From Mariniphaga sp. (GTDB taxonomy: Bacteria; Bacteroidota; Bacteroidia; Bacteroidales; Prolixibacteraceae): DNA of 41,360 nucleotides. The position numbers and the translations under genes were made by a program. This document shows positions 25,604-34,700 of the stretch, piece after piece. The notes beneath the pieces were generated by a model, which worked only from the letters and a program-made list of their open reading frames with translations, made no database searches and was not told the origin of the DNA. The stretch's first letter is position 1. Every line of letters begins with the position of its first letter. The stretch spans positions 1 to 41,360 of the forward strand of contig JANXZJ010000112.1 in assembly GCA_025355585.1 (NCBI GenBank), in the 5' to 3' direction.

Positions 25604-25764
25604 GATCATTCGTATTAGTACGAATGAGCAAACGAGGTCTGGCAGGACAATCGTACTAGTACGAATGAGCCAACGAGACCTGGCGGGACAATCGTACCAG
25701 TACAAATGAGCAAACGAGGACTGGCAGGACAATCATCCTGGTTTGAGTGAGTCAACGAGACCTG
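25604..25764. repeat. Tandem 41-bp repeat array, about four copies
   Basis: Units start at 25620, 25661 and 25702, each 41 bases, with partial units before (25604-25619) and after (25743-25764). Each reads roughly ACGAATGAGC-AAACGAG-x-CTGGCAGGAC-AATCGTACTAGT. Several positions vary between copies, and the last two copies are the most diverged. The junction TCGTACTAGTACGA between units 1 and 2 is a perfect 14-base palindrome. The region is not convincingly coding on either strand; frames run through it only because 41-base shifts happen to avoid stops. Confidence 0.85.
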
Positions 25765-25810
25765 TGTACGCTTTCGTATCTGATTTCCTGTTTTACCCAT
25801 GGCATGATAA

Positions 25811-25850
25811 ATAAAAAAAGCCTGGAAACAATAAAGTTTCACAGGCTTTT
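25811..25850 (-). terminator. Terminator of the secreted unknown protein gene
   Basis: Stem arms AAAAGCCTG-GAAAC (25816-25829) and GTTTC-a-CAGGCTTTT (25836-25850) surround a six-base loop. The minus strand continues with a T-rich run. It starts about 22 bases after the stop at 25872. Confidence 0.85.
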
Positions 25851-25871
25851 GGATCATTGAAATTGAAGCTC

Positions 25872-26459
25872 TTATCTGGTCAACACATATTCGAATTCAT
25901 TTTCACCGGATGTAAATACGACCTCATATTCACCTCTGTCCAGTTTTGATAAATCAAATTTCTTATTAAGACTTGCTGAATCGTTCAACTTCTTTTCGAA
26001 AATCAAATTTCCACCTGCATACAATTTTAACTTCATCGCTTCTTCGTTCTGATTAAGAAACGATACTGTAAGCAAATTGTCTTTAAAAGTGAAAATGGGT
26101 TCTGTCTTCCGAACAATCTCGCCAACCTCAACGCCGTCTCTGGTAACAGTCACCAGTTGCTCGTTTGATTCACCTTCGAGTTTTACTTTCACTTCGTAAA
26201 CACCGTATTCCGAATCGGAGAAATCAAATATCTTCCGTGATTCCACTTTTTCACCCTGGGCTTCACGGTGGTAAAGAACATCTCCTGCCAAATTTGAAAT
26301 TGTGATTTCATACTTTTCCTCTGAATTATTTGAAATCTCCGTAAGGGCTTTACTTTCTGATTTAAGAGCAACATTGACTCTGAAATTTCCACTTGCCATT
26401 GTTCTTTCTGAAAATAGACTAACAGCAATCAATAAACCTAATGTGATAATTGTTTTCAT
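25872..26459 (-). CDS. Secreted protein of unknown function with two beta-sandwich-like repeats
   Basis: I do not recognise a named family. The frame begins at 26492, but the ATG at 26459 gives MKTIITLGLLIAVSLFSERTMASG, a clear signal peptide, so it is preferred (195 residues). The mature part has two related blocks. The first contains YEITISNLAGDVLYHREAQGE and IFDFSDSEYGVYEVKVKLEGE. The second contains MKLKLYAGGNLIFEKKLNDS and KFDLSKLDRGEYEVVFTSGE. Each block ends in the pattern F-D-x-S-x-L/Y-x-x-G-x-YEV, like the beta-sandwich modules or type IX secretion tails common in Bacteroidota surface proteins. It is a single gene with its own terminator. Confidence 0.75.
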   Translation of the reverse strand: MKTIITLGLLIAVSLFSERTMASGNFRVNVALKSESKALTEISNNSEEKYEITISNLAGDVLYHREAQGEKVESRKIFDFSDSEYGVYEVKVKLEGESNEQLVTVTRDGVEVGEIVRKTEPIFTFKDNLLTVSFLNQNEEAMKLKLYAGGNLIFEKKLNDSASLNKKFDLSKLDRGEYEVVFTSGENEFEYVLTR

Positions 26460-26685
26460 AACGTAATTATTAAATATAAATGTACTACGCATTCAAGGTT
26501 TAGAATGTTTAGCCTGAAATTTTATAATGATAAACAGAACAGAAAACAGCATTGCAAATAACTGAAATACAACAATGAATAAGGCCATTAAGAAATCGTT
26601 AAGCGATTGGTCCCTCTGATTTAACATACCCAAAAGGGTCAAATAATGGACATTCGTTAATGAATTCTTATCATTTACCGGAAGA

Positions 26686-26716
26686 TTTCGGGCTAAGGCA
26701 ATAATCCATATCTTTG
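26686..26716 (+). promoter_or_regulatory. guaA: Promoter of guaA
   Basis: TTTC (26686-26689), exactly 19 bases, then TATCTTTG (26709-26716) fit the Bacteroidota promoter with one change in the -33 element. The expected transcription start, near 26723, favours the ATG at 26749 over the TTG at 26731. Confidence 0.75.
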
Positions 26717-26748
26717 CCGCAAATCACCACTTGTTAAAAATTACGCTG

Positions 26749-28278
26749 ATGCAGGAAAAAATAATCATACTCGACTTTGGCTCCCAATACACCCAACTGA
26801 TCGGACGACGTGTCCGCGAACTCAATGTATATTGTGAAATATATCCTTTCAACCATTTTCCGGAAATTGATTCATCGGTTAAGGGGGTCATCCTTTCGGG
26901 AAGTCCCTATTCTGTGCGTGACACGAATGGTCCGCGGATTGACCTTACCAATATCAAAGGAAAATTTCCGTTGCTGGGTGTTTGTTACGGAGCACAATAC
27001 TTAGCTCATTTTTTCGGCGGAGAAGTGGCCGCCTCCGACTCGCGTGAGTATGGGCGTGCAAACCTACGTGTTGTCGATAAGGAGAGTGTCTTATTACAGG
27101 GAATCAGCGAAAACTCGCAGGTGTGGATGTCGCATGGCGACACAATCGTAAGCTTACCAGAGAATTATAAAATAATAGCATCAACAGGTGACGTAGAAAA
27201 TGCCGCCTATAAAATCGGTGGTGAAGATACCTACGCGATTCAATTTCATCCCGAAGTCTTTCATACAACAGAAGGGTCGAAGATTCTTGAAAACTTTCTC
27301 GTGAACGTGTGCGGTTGCAAACAGGATTGGACGCCCGATTCATTTATTGAAACCACGATTCAGCAATTGCGCGATAAGATTGGAAATGATAAAGTCGTTC
27401 TCGGACTTTCGGGTGGTGTCGATTCTTCGGTTGCCGGGGTTTTACTCCACAAGGCAATCGGGAAAAACCTTACCTGCATTTTCGTTGACAACGGATTGCT
27501 CCGTAAAAACGAATTTCAGGATGTGCTCGATTCTTATAAAGATATGGGATTGAATGTTGTTGGCGTCGATGCGACTGAACGGTTCTGGAACGACCTGAAA
27601 GGCGAGCGTGATCCGGAGACGAAACGAAAAATTATTGGCCGCGACTTTATTGAAGTGTTCGACATTGAAGCCCACCGGATTCAGGATGTAAAATGGCTCG
27701 CACAGGGCACTATTTATCCCGATGTAATTGAATCGGTTTCGGTAAACGGCCCATCGGCTACTATCAAATCGCACCACAATGTAGGCGGACTTCCAGCCAA
27801 GATGAATTTAAAAGTTGTTGAACCTTTGAATCTTCTCTTCAAAGATGAAGTCCGACGAGTGGGTCGCGCACTTGGAATCAAGCAGGAACTACTTGGAAGA
27901 CATCCTTTCCCCGGACCAGGTCTTGGAATCCGTATATTAAGCGATGTAACTCCCGAAAAGGTGAGGGTTCTTCAGGAAGCAGATGCCATTTTTGTGAATG
28001 GATTGAAAGAGTGGGGACTGTATGATAAAGTATGGCAGGCCGGTGTCATGTTGTTGCCTGTTCAGTCGGTCGGTGTAATGGGCGATGAACGCACCTACGA
28101 AAATGTTGTCGCTTTGCGTGCTGTCGCTTCAACCGATGGAATGACTGCCGATTGGGTCCATCTTCCTTATGAATTTCTTGCAAAAGTGTCGAACGACATC
28201 ATTAATAAAGTACCTGGCATCAACCGTGTTGTTTACGATATCAGCTCGAAACCACCAGCAACGATTGAGTGGGAGTAA
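26749..28278 (+). CDS. guaA: GMP synthase (glutamine-hydrolysing)
   Basis: It converts XMP to GMP using glutamine and ATP. The 509-residue protein has an N-terminal class I glutamine amidotransferase domain with nucleophile Cys in GVCYGAQY (residue 79) and the triad His-Glu in FHPEVFHT. The ATP pyrophosphatase domain follows with its P-loop GLSGGVDSS. The C-terminal dimerisation domain ends in the expected [12 protein letters not shown] upstream at 26731 would add six residues, but the ATG gives the usual start [16 protein letters not shown]. It is monocistronic, with a promoter directly upstream. Confidence 0.97.
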   Translation: MQEKIIILDFGSQYTQLIGRRVRELNVYCEIYPFNHFPEIDSSVKGVILSGSPYSVRDTNGPRIDLTNIKGKFPLLGVCYGAQYLAHFFGGEVAASDSREYGRANLRVVDKESVLLQGISENSQVWMSHGDTIVSLPENYKIIASTGDVENAAYKIGGEDTYAIQFHPEVFHTTEGSKILENFLVNVCGCKQDWTPDSFIETTIQQLRDKIGNDKVVLGLSGGVDSSVAGVLLHKAIGKNLTCIFVDNGLLRKNEFQDVLDSYKDMGLNVVGVDATERFWNDLKGERDPETKRKIIGRDFIEVFDIEAHRIQDVKWLAQGTIYPDVIESVSVNGPSATIKSHHNVGGLPAKMNLKVVEPLNLLFKDEVRRVGRALGIKQELLGRHPFPGPGLGIRILSDVTPEKVRVLQEADAIFVNGLKEWGLYDKVWQAGVMLLPVQSVGVMGDERTYENVVALRAVASTDGMTADWVHLPYEFLAKVSNDIINKVPGINRVVYDISSKPPATIEWE

Positions 28279-28553
28279 CCAATTTGGGAATTCGACAATG
28301 TGACAATTCGACAAAATCTTTGTCCTTCATGCCCTGAAATGGCGATAGATTGATAGCCCGGGGCTAATGATGGAAAATGAAGCAGGCACAAGGTCAAATC
28401 ACTTTTCGGCGGAGCTTGCTGTAAAGTATCAAGGATTATTTCGCTTTCAGACGATCTTCTCCTGGGGTGGTGATTGTACAGTCAGGCATTCCATTTTTCT
28501 GTTTCAACCGAAATTCCACCTGTAACCGCCACAGATCTGATTTTATCGGTAAA

Positions 28554-29492
28554 CTAAAGTGCTATGCTGATGATGTTCTCCTTTAAAAGTTGCTTCTCAC
28601 CGCTCCACCTATAAGCGGACAATTGTTCCGATCCTACCACGCAGCTATCAACGCAGCAGATATTTGACTGTACGATTACAGCACCCTCGCTCAGGCAATA
28701 ATGCCCCATGAAGACCGGTGGTTTATTGATATCGTAGGGTTCAAACGAAGGCGCAATTTCCTTAGGAACGGTATATTCGGGCAAAATAAATTTATTTCCA
28801 AACGAGAGATCGCGGAATGTCTTATTTACCGGAGTTTCCCACCAGTTCATCCGAAAAAGCTTACGACTCATTCCTTTGGAACATTTAAGAATCAGATCCT
28901 GCGGGCACCGGTATTCAAGTCCTTTGAGTAACCGGTAGACAATGGCTGCAGCCGGTTGTTGCATTTCATGAATCGTTCTTAAAAAATCTTTCTTCAATCT
29001 TCCCTGAGGGATAAAATTCTTGAGATAATTGATGTCGTTATCGTTCCAGTAAGCATGCGCAATTCTGATTTCTCCAAGATCGATAAAGAAAGGCAATGTA
29101 CGAAACCATTTCAAATGGTCGCGCCACTCAAGATCAAAACCTTTAAATGAATTAAGGGTACTTTGAATCTGGTTTCTGTTTCCGGCAATGTGACGCGAAA
29201 GGTACATGCCAGCTGAATCCTTAATGTGATATAAAATAGCACTGTACTCATGATTGCCAAGGATGGCGAGGGCTGATCCTGCTTCTGTCATCTGCCTGAC
29301 GATCTGTATGGTTTCCCTGATCTCAGGTCCACGGTTAATAAAATCACCAATGAAAATGGCTGTCCGTTCAGGATGTTGCCAGATGCCATTGCTCTTTGTG
29401 TACCCCATCGTCTTTAATAGTTTCTTTAAAAGCGAGGCAAAGCCATGTACATCACCGATTATATCATATTGCTGAGGTCTCATAGACTTCAA
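28554..29492 (-). CDS. Calcineurin-like metallophosphoesterase
   Basis: The 312-residue protein has the phosphoesterase motifs in order: DIIGDVHG near the start, GDFINRGP around residue 50, and GNHEYSAI around residue 98. Later histidines are in IAHAYW and MGHYCL. It resembles the PrpE/ApaH-like group of Ser/Thr phosphatases or dinucleotide polyphosphatases. The substrate is unknown. The start could be MKSM at 29492 or the Met three codons later, MRPQQYDIIG. It is convergent with guaA, and the 275 bases between show no clear terminator. Confidence 0.87.
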   Translation of the reverse strand: MKSMRPQQYDIIGDVHGFASLLKKLLKTMGYTKSNGIWQHPERTAIFIGDFINRGPEIRETIQIVRQMTEAGSALAILGNHEYSAILYHIKDSAGMYLSRHIAGNRNQIQSTLNSFKGFDLEWRDHLKWFRTLPFFIDLGEIRIAHAYWNDNDINYLKNFIPQGRLKKDFLRTIHEMQQPAAAIVYRLLKGLEYRCPQDLILKCSKGMSRKLFRMNWWETPVNKTFRDLSFGNKFILPEYTVPKEIAPSFEPYDINKPPVFMGHYCLSEGAVIVQSNICCVDSCVVGSEQLSAYRWSGEKQLLKENIISIAL

Positions 29493-29565
29493 AATTAGAA
29501 ATATTTAGTAAACAACAACCAGGTTACGGTACTGAAATAAATTAATACGGCTTATTTTCAACAAA

Positions 29566-29612
29566 TTAAAAATGGCAGGATAACCGCTTCTGGTTCTCCT
29601 GCCATTTTAAAG
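29566..29612 (-). terminator. Terminator of the galactose transporter gene
   Basis: A 12-base perfect stem (AAAATGGCAGGA at 29569-29580, complement at 29597-29608) encloses a smaller AACC/GGTT hairpin. The minus strand continues TTTTTAATTT after it. It lies 27 bases beyond the transporter stop. Confidence 0.87.
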
Positions 29613-29635
29613 ACAATTGTTATTGATAGGGTAAG

Positions 29636-30937
29636 TTATTCTACAGGAATATCTTTATTGACATTCTTGCTACCGATTAACGCATAAAATAACAGATAAG
29701 CAAGACCTGCAACAATTACCCAGTAACTAGGCATATAACCAGCGATATCAGCAACCCATCCCTGAAGTGCAGGGAGAATACCTCCACCGCAAACCATGAC
29801 CATGAAAATTCCCGAAGCAGCTGCCAGATATTTTCCCAAACCTTCAACAGCAAGGTTGAAAATTCCGCCCCACATAATCGAAGTACAAAGTCCTACTAAT
29901 ACAAGGAACGCTGCATTGATTGGCACTTCCAATAATCCAAATGAGGTTACACCGGCCACACTTTTCAATACAGGCATTGAAACCTGTATAGCAGCTGGAG
30001 TAAACATAGCCAACAGTACAAGTACCAGACCTAGCCCGGATGCAAAGGTAAGCATCGTTTTACTTGATACTTTTGCTCCGATTGAAGCTCCAACCAAACG
30101 GCCTATCAACATCAGGAACCAATATGTACCTGCAACGAATCCTGCAGTAGTAGCATTCATTGGATTAGGAGTATTCGGATCAACCAGAAAATAATTCAAA
30201 ACACCTGGTGTACCCACTTCAACGCCAACATAGACAAAAATACCGATAGCCCCTAAAATAAAATGACGGAACTTCAAGGCACCAGCCATCAGGTTTCCCA
30301 TTGGTTCAGAAGATTGCTGAGCGTGAGGTTCCGGAATATTTACAAAATACAATACAACAAATACGATCGCGAATACAGCCATTGCTGCATACATGAAGGG
30401 AAAAATATCAGTGATTCTGGCTTTTGTAGCATCTCCAATTAAAATACCAACGATCATTGGTGTAGCAGTAGCCATAACTGAATTGAAAGATCCTCCAACC
30501 TGAATCAGCTGGTTACCTTTATTACCACCACCGCCAAGAGTGTTAAGCATAGGGTTAACAACGGTATTCAACAAACACATAGAAAAACCTGCAACAAATG
30601 CGCCTGCAAGATAAACGGCAAAAGCTGAATCCTGCCCTGCATAACCTGAAAGATATTGGATACCTACTCCAACAAAGCCAACTGCAACAGCAATCAAAGC
30701 CGTTTTCTTGTAACCTATTCTTTGTAGCAAAATACCGCTTGGTATTCCCATTACTGCATAAGCAATAAAGTTGGCAGCATTCCCAAGAAGTCCTAAGAAA
30801 TTAGTTACTGCAAATTGGCTCTTTAGCACAATTCCCATCGGAGCTGCCAGGTTTGTTACGAACGAAATCATACCAAAAAGCATGATCATCATGATGATTG
30901 GCACGGTGTAATTCTTGTTCTGAGTACTCTGAGTCAT
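29636..30937 (-). CDS. FHS-type MFS sugar:H+ symporter, probably for galactose/glucose
   Basis: The 433-residue inner-membrane protein has about twelve helices. It resembles the fucose-galactose-glucose (FucP/GluP) branch of the MFS. Family-like segments are NAANFIAYAVMGIPSGILLQRIGYKK after the second helix and the Asn-rich GFSMCLLNTVVNPMLNTLGG in the middle. It is the last gene after the GntR regulator and galK on the same strand and is followed by a strong terminator. Galactose is the likely cargo because it lies in a locus with galK and galM; the sequence alone does not prove this. Confidence 0.88.
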   Translation of the reverse strand: MTQSTQNKNYTVPIIMMIMLFGMISFVTNLAAPMGIVLKSQFAVTNFLGLLGNAANFIAYAVMGIPSGILLQRIGYKKTALIAVAVGFVGVGIQYLSGYAGQDSAFAVYLAGAFVAGFSMCLLNTVVNPMLNTLGGGGNKGNQLIQVGGSFNSVMATATPMIVGILIGDATKARITDIFPFMYAAMAVFAIVFVVLYFVNIPEPHAQQSSEPMGNLMAGALKFRHFILGAIGIFVYVGVEVGTPGVLNYFLVDPNTPNPMNATTAGFVAGTYWFLMLIGRLVGASIGAKVSSKTMLTFASGLGLVLVLLAMFTPAAIQVSMPVLKSVAGVTSFGLLEVPINAAFLVLVGLCTSIMWGGIFNLAVEGLGKYLAAASGIFMVMVCGGGILPALQGWVADIAGYMPSYWVIVAGLAYLLFYALIGSKNVNKDIPVE

Positions 30938-30989
30938 AATTTTAGATAAATTTATTATTAGTAATTATGTGAATTAATTTGGATTTAAT

Positions 30990-31021
30990 GCTAACTGAAA
31001 ACGTTTGAATTTTCAGTTAGC
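30990..31021. repeat. Perfect stem-loop between galK and the transporter gene
   Basis: Arms GCTAACTGAAAA (30990-31001) and TTTTCAGTTAGC (31010-31021) are perfect complements around an eight-base loop. No T-run follows on the minus strand, so it looks like an intercistronic processing or attenuation hairpin rather than a full terminator in the direction of galK. The plus strand has a T-run 16 bases further on, inside the end of galK. Confidence 0.75.
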
Positions 31022-31037
31022 AATAATACTAATTTTT

Positions 31038-32198
31038 TTAGAATAACTTCTTGCCTCCGTCACCAATTTCAGCAACATAAAACACGGGTTTCAGGCCGGT
31101 TTTTTCCTGGTAGTTTTTACCAACCTGATCAATGAATGTGTCAACCGCTTCATCTTTAACAAGACTTACCGTACAACCACCAAATCCGCCTCCGGTCATA
31201 CGTGTACCGATCACGCCTTTGATTTGGCGACCTTCATTAACCATCGTATCCAGTTCAAAACCTGTAACTTCATAATCGTCGCGCAAAGAATCGTGCGATG
31301 CGTTCATCAGTTTTCCAAATTCAACAAGATCACCTGCTTTTAGAAATTTTACTGCATCTTCGGTCCTTTTGATTTCGCTTACTACGTGACGGGCCCGATT
31401 CCGGACAGTAACATTTTCAATTTTATCTTCAACTTTCAGGAAGTCTTCCCATGAAATCTCACCTAAAGCTGATATTTGCCGGAACGGCTGGATCGCCTTA
31501 ACGGCAGCCTGACATTCTGCTACACGTTCGTTATATTTGCCTGAATCAAGTTTGTGCGGGCTGTTAGTGTTGCTGATCACGATTTTTACGCCGTCGAGTT
31601 TGACAGGTACTAAATCGTAAGCTAATGTGTCGCAATTGAGAAAAACGGCATGGTCTTTCTTTCCCATCGCAGAGACGAACTGATCCATGATTCCGCAATT
31701 AACAAGTGCATATTCATGTTCTGCTTTTTGACCCATCAGCGCCAGTTCGATCTTGTCGATGCCGAAACCATACATGTCGTTGATTGCAACACCCGTAACC
31801 ACTTCAAGCGCGGCCGATGACGACAATCCTGCACCCGTTGGAACATCGCCATAAAATAACATATCTGCACCTTTATCGAAGGTCAGACCTTTTTTCATAA
31901 ACTGTGCAAAAACGCCGATCGGATAATTAACCCATTCTTTACCAATGGCTACATTTAAATCTTCGACTTTTACTTCTGCCACAAATGGCATATTTACGGA
32001 AGCAAATTTCACTGTTTTACGGTCAGTTTTGCGGATTAGACAATAGATTCCGAAACTAAGCGCACAAGGAAATACAAATCCACCATTGTAGTCGGTATGT
32101 TCGCCAATAAGATTTACGCGACCCGGTGAGAAATAGCCACTTACTTCTCCTTCGCCAAATTTTTCAATAAATTTTGCTTTTAATTGTTCGATAGTCAT
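31038..32198 (-). CDS. galK: Galactokinase
   Basis: It phosphorylates galactose at C1 with ATP, the first committed step of the Leloir pathway. The 386-residue GHMP kinase carries the galactokinase signature GRVNLIGEHTDYN at 26-38. The ATP loop GAGLSSSA is at 122-129, and the C-terminal motif is TGGGFGGCTVSL. The catalytic Asp region is CGIMDQFVSAMG. The gene is between the GntR-type regulator and the sugar symporter on the same strand. No galT or galE is in the window, so those steps are encoded elsewhere or replaced. Confidence 0.96.
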   Translation of the reverse strand: MTIEQLKAKFIEKFGEGEVSGYFSPGRVNLIGEHTDYNGGFVFPCALSFGIYCLIRKTDRKTVKFASVNMPFVAEVKVEDLNVAIGKEWVNYPIGVFAQFMKKGLTFDKGADMLFYGDVPTGAGLSSSAALEVVTGVAINDMYGFGIDKIELALMGQKAEHEYALVNCGIMDQFVSAMGKKDHAVFLNCDTLAYDLVPVKLDGVKIVISNTNSPHKLDSGKYNERVAECQAAVKAIQPFRQISALGEISWEDFLKVEDKIENVTVRNRARHVVSEIKRTEDAVKFLKAGDLVEFGKLMNASHDSLRDDYEVTGFELDTMVNEGRQIKGVIGTRMTGGGFGGCTVSLVKDEAVDTFIDQVGKNYQEKTGLKPVFYVAEIGDGGKKLF

Positions 32199-32498
32199 AT
32201 TTATAAATAATTAAAGTTTTAACTGGTAGGTACTGGTAGGGGCAAATGTATTATAATTTGACGGTAATGTGGGGACATAAAAAATGTTTTAGAGCAGATT
32301 TTGATTCAAGGATTGTCAGACCTGGTGAACGGAGGGTCTTTCTTTTTTAATATGCAATGTATGTTGCTGACAAATGGCGACTGGCAACTAGCGGCTGGCT
32401 ACTTGCCAACTGTAGGTTAGTCAATTTTACAGAGTACTTCATGATTGGCAGCGTTAGCAAGCGGCCAGTTGCAAACAGCCTGAAGTCAGTTTCAGGAT
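32199..32498. other. galK: Galactokinase upstream region, non-coding
   Basis: A minus-strand -7 box TACATTTG lies at 32250-32243. Between it and the galK start there is a direct repeat ACTGGTAGG at 32222-32230 and 32232-32240, one helical turn apart, on the expected transcription start. The far half, 32375-32470, contains GGCGACTGG/GGCAACTAG/GGCTGGCTAC-like near-repeats and no gene. I see no open frame or RNA gene here. Confidence 0.6.
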
Positions 32499-33506
32499 TC
32501 AGAGCGATTTTCTCAGGATAAGCTTCGAAGGGTTTCTTATTTTTATGTTTTTGTGATTTAATATCATATCTGCCAGTGTCTTTCCCATCTGAATGAAATC
32601 GGTTGATATCGTTGTGATTCCTCCGGCTACCACCTCTTTCAGCATCGTATCGTTAAACGAAACAAGGCCAACATCCCTGCCAAGCTGAAGGTCCATTGCG
32701 GCAGCGTTCTTCACAATTCTTACCAGGTTGCGATCCGAAACGACAATATAAGCCTCACCTTTTTGAACATTCCTTTTCTCGACAGAACGTAGAACTTCGG
32801 ACTTCATATTCCAATCAGTACAAAATCTTTGGAAACCTGCGACGCGCTCTTCAGGCTCTTTTCCACCGGGGAAAACCATAATCAATTTCTGATATTTGCA
32901 AAAAAGTTCTTTGCCTGCCATCATCCCATCGTAAACATCCTTCTCAAAATCCTGATAGATTACAGGGTACTCGTAAAGATCGGGTTTGAGACGATCGAGT
33001 ATAAATACCTTGTCGGAAGGTAGCTGTCTGACAACTTCGATCGAATTATTGAAAGTGGCAGGCATAATAATATAAGCGCTGTACTTTCCCACCGAGCTTT
33101 CAATTAATTCTTTGTAAACATGGTAGTTGAAATGGTGGAAATAGATATCTACATTGATCCGGTTATCCAGGCGCTCAAGAAATGAGGTGTATAAATCTTC
33201 CTTGAATACATTTAACTCATCAAAAAGCAGAAAAACCTGCCTGTCAAAATTCAGATCAGTCTTTTCAATGTAATAGCCTTTCCCGGGAACGGTAATCACA
33301 ATTCCACGCGACCGTAACTCGTTAAAGGCGAGCATTACTGTGTCGCGCGAAAGGGATAATTCTCCGCAAATCTGATTGATTGAAGCAATTTTATCACCTT
33401 TCTTAAGAATCCCTTGCTCGATAGCCATACATACCGAATTGATGATCTGTCTGTATTTCGGAATTCCGGTGGCTTCGTCAATATTGAAGATATTTGTAAT
33501 ATTCAC
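32499..33506 (-). CDS. GntR-family transcriptional regulator with periplasmic-binding-like sensor domain
   Basis: The N-terminal winged helix-turn-helix is recognised by GIPKYRQIINSVCMAIEQG and LSLSRDTVMLAFNELRSRGIV. It is joined to a LacI/GalR-type sugar-binding domain of about 240 residues with AYIIMPATFNN and VGLVSFNDTMLKEVVAGGITTI. The frame opens at 33587, but the extra N-terminal residues are hydrophobic and unlike the family. A GTG at 33506 gives VNITNIFNIDEATGIPKYRQ, the usual family start, and leaves room for the galM promoter (335 residues). It lies upstream of galK and divergent to galM, so it is the likely galactose-responsive regulator of both units. Confidence 0.85.
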   Translation of the reverse strand: MNITNIFNIDEATGIPKYRQIINSVCMAIEQGILKKGDKIASINQICGELSLSRDTVMLAFNELRSRGIVITVPGKGYYIEKTDLNFDRQVFLLFDELNVFKEDLYTSFLERLDNRINVDIYFHHFNYHVYKELIESSVGKYSAYIIMPATFNNSIEVVRQLPSDKVFILDRLKPDLYEYPVIYQDFEKDVYDGMMAGKELFCKYQKLIMVFPGGKEPEERVAGFQRFCTDWNMKSEVLRSVEKRNVQKGEAYIVVSDRNLVRIVKNAAAMDLQLGRDVGLVSFNDTMLKEVVAGGITTISTDFIQMGKTLADMILNHKNIKIRNPSKLILRKSL

Positions 33507-33534
33507 AACGGTTGGTTTTTTCAGGCAATAAAAA

Positions 33535-33565
33535 TATGTTTTTTTTATATTTATCTTTACGTTTG
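33535..33565 (+). promoter_or_regulatory. galM: Candidate promoter of galM
   Basis: TATG (33535-33538), 19 bases, then TACGTTTG (33558-33565) approximate the Bacteroidota promoter. The start codon follows 25 bases later. The -33 match is partial. Confidence 0.55.
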
Positions 33566-33590
33566 TCAACAGATAACTAAATTTCATTTT

Positions 33591-34646
33591 ATGGAACTAA
33601 AACGTGATGTTTTCGGAAACGCCCGCAGAGGCGAAAAGGTCTTCTTATACACACTGCGCAATGATCATGGTATCACCATCAAAATTACAAATTACGGAGG
33701 AATTGTAACCTCAATTGAAACACCTGACAAAAACGGCAAAAAAGCAAACATTGCTTTAGGTTTTAAGTCACTTGAGGACTATCTCACCGATGCGTATATC
33801 GAAAATGGACCCTATTTTGGATGCATAGCAGGAAGATATGCCAACCGGATTGCCAAAGGAAAGTTTTCTATCGACGGAAAAGAGTATACCCTTCCTGTTA
33901 ATAATGGTGAAAACTGTCTGCACGGCGGAATTACCGGATTTGATAAGGTTATCTGGGTTCCAAATCTGATCGAGAAACCCGATCTTGTTGGTGTTGAGCT
34001 AAAATATCGCAGTGTACATATGGAAGAAGGTTTCCCGGGAAACCTTGACCTTACCCTGACCTACACCCTGAATCATAAGAACGAGTTTCATATTGACTAT
34101 AAAGCAACTACCGACCGCGAAACTGTCATTAACCTGACAAATCACACCTACTTTAATCTTACCGGAAATAGTGAGACCAAAATACTTGAACATACGCTTC
34201 ATCTCAATGCAAAAACTAAAACCGTAAATGATGAAGGGTTGATTCCAACCGGAGAAATTGCAGATGTTGCAGGAACTCCATTTGATTTTACAACCCCCGC
34301 AACTATCGGATCACGCATCGCAGGGTTACCTGATGGTTATGATTGCAATTTTGTCCTGAATAATCCGAATGGCAAGCTCGTGAAAGCTGGCATTTTGTCG
34401 GAAGAAACGTCGGGCAGAACGGTGGAGGTGTCTACAACTGAGCCTGGAATACAATTATATACGGGCTATTATATTCCGGAAATGACAGGTAAGAATGGCG
34501 AAAAGCTTGGACGATTTGCCGGTCTCGCACTTGAAACGCAGCATTTCCCTGATTCTCCAAACCACCCCGAATTCCCATCCACATCGCTAAGACCGAGTGA
34601 GGTCTTTAAATCTAAAACAGTTTACAAATTCGGCACTAATTTATAA
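33591..34646 (+). CDS. galM: Aldose 1-epimerase (galactose mutarotase)
   Basis: It interconverts the alpha and beta anomers of galactose so that galactokinase receives the alpha form. The 351-residue beta-sandwich protein has GRYANRI at 81-87, the catalytic His in NLTNHTYFNL (His185) and the catalytic Glu in LALETQHFPDSPNHPEF. A longer frame opens at 33414, but the added residues run antisense through the regulator gene, and the ATG at 33591 gives the normal length. No signal peptide is present, so it acts in the cytoplasm. It is divergent to the GntR regulator and ends at a clear terminator. Confidence 0.94.
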   Translation: MELKRDVFGNARRGEKVFLYTLRNDHGITIKITNYGGIVTSIETPDKNGKKANIALGFKSLEDYLTDAYIENGPYFGCIAGRYANRIAKGKFSIDGKEYTLPVNNGENCLHGGITGFDKVIWVPNLIEKPDLVGVELKYRSVHMEEGFPGNLDLTLTYTLNHKNEFHIDYKATTDRETVINLTNHTYFNLTGNSETKILEHTLHLNAKTKTVNDEGLIPTGEIADVAGTPFDFTTPATIGSRIAGLPDGYDCNFVLNNPNGKLVKAGILSEETSGRTVEVSTTEPGIQLYTGYYIPEMTGKNGEKLGRFAGLALETQHFPDSPNHPEFPSTSLRPSEVFKSKTVYKFGTNL

Positions 34647-34664
34647 CCAGTTAAAACTTCTGAT

Positions 34665-34700
34665 ACAAAATCTGTAGCTCATAGTTACAGATTTTGTTTT
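34665..34700 (+). terminator. galM: Terminator of galM
   Basis: A 12-base perfect stem (ACAAAATCTGTA at 34665-34676, complement at 34686-34697) with a nine-base loop is followed by TTT. It lies 18 bases after the galM stop. Confidence 0.85.

Noticed and set aside
25604-25764. Possible CRISPR array
   Set aside because: Units are directly abutting with no unique spacers, copies are diverged, and no cas gene is present.
25488-25857. Open frames on both strands across the 41-bp repeats
   Set aside because: Frames on both strands pass through diverged non-coding repeats with no start context. The translations repeat only because the DNA does.
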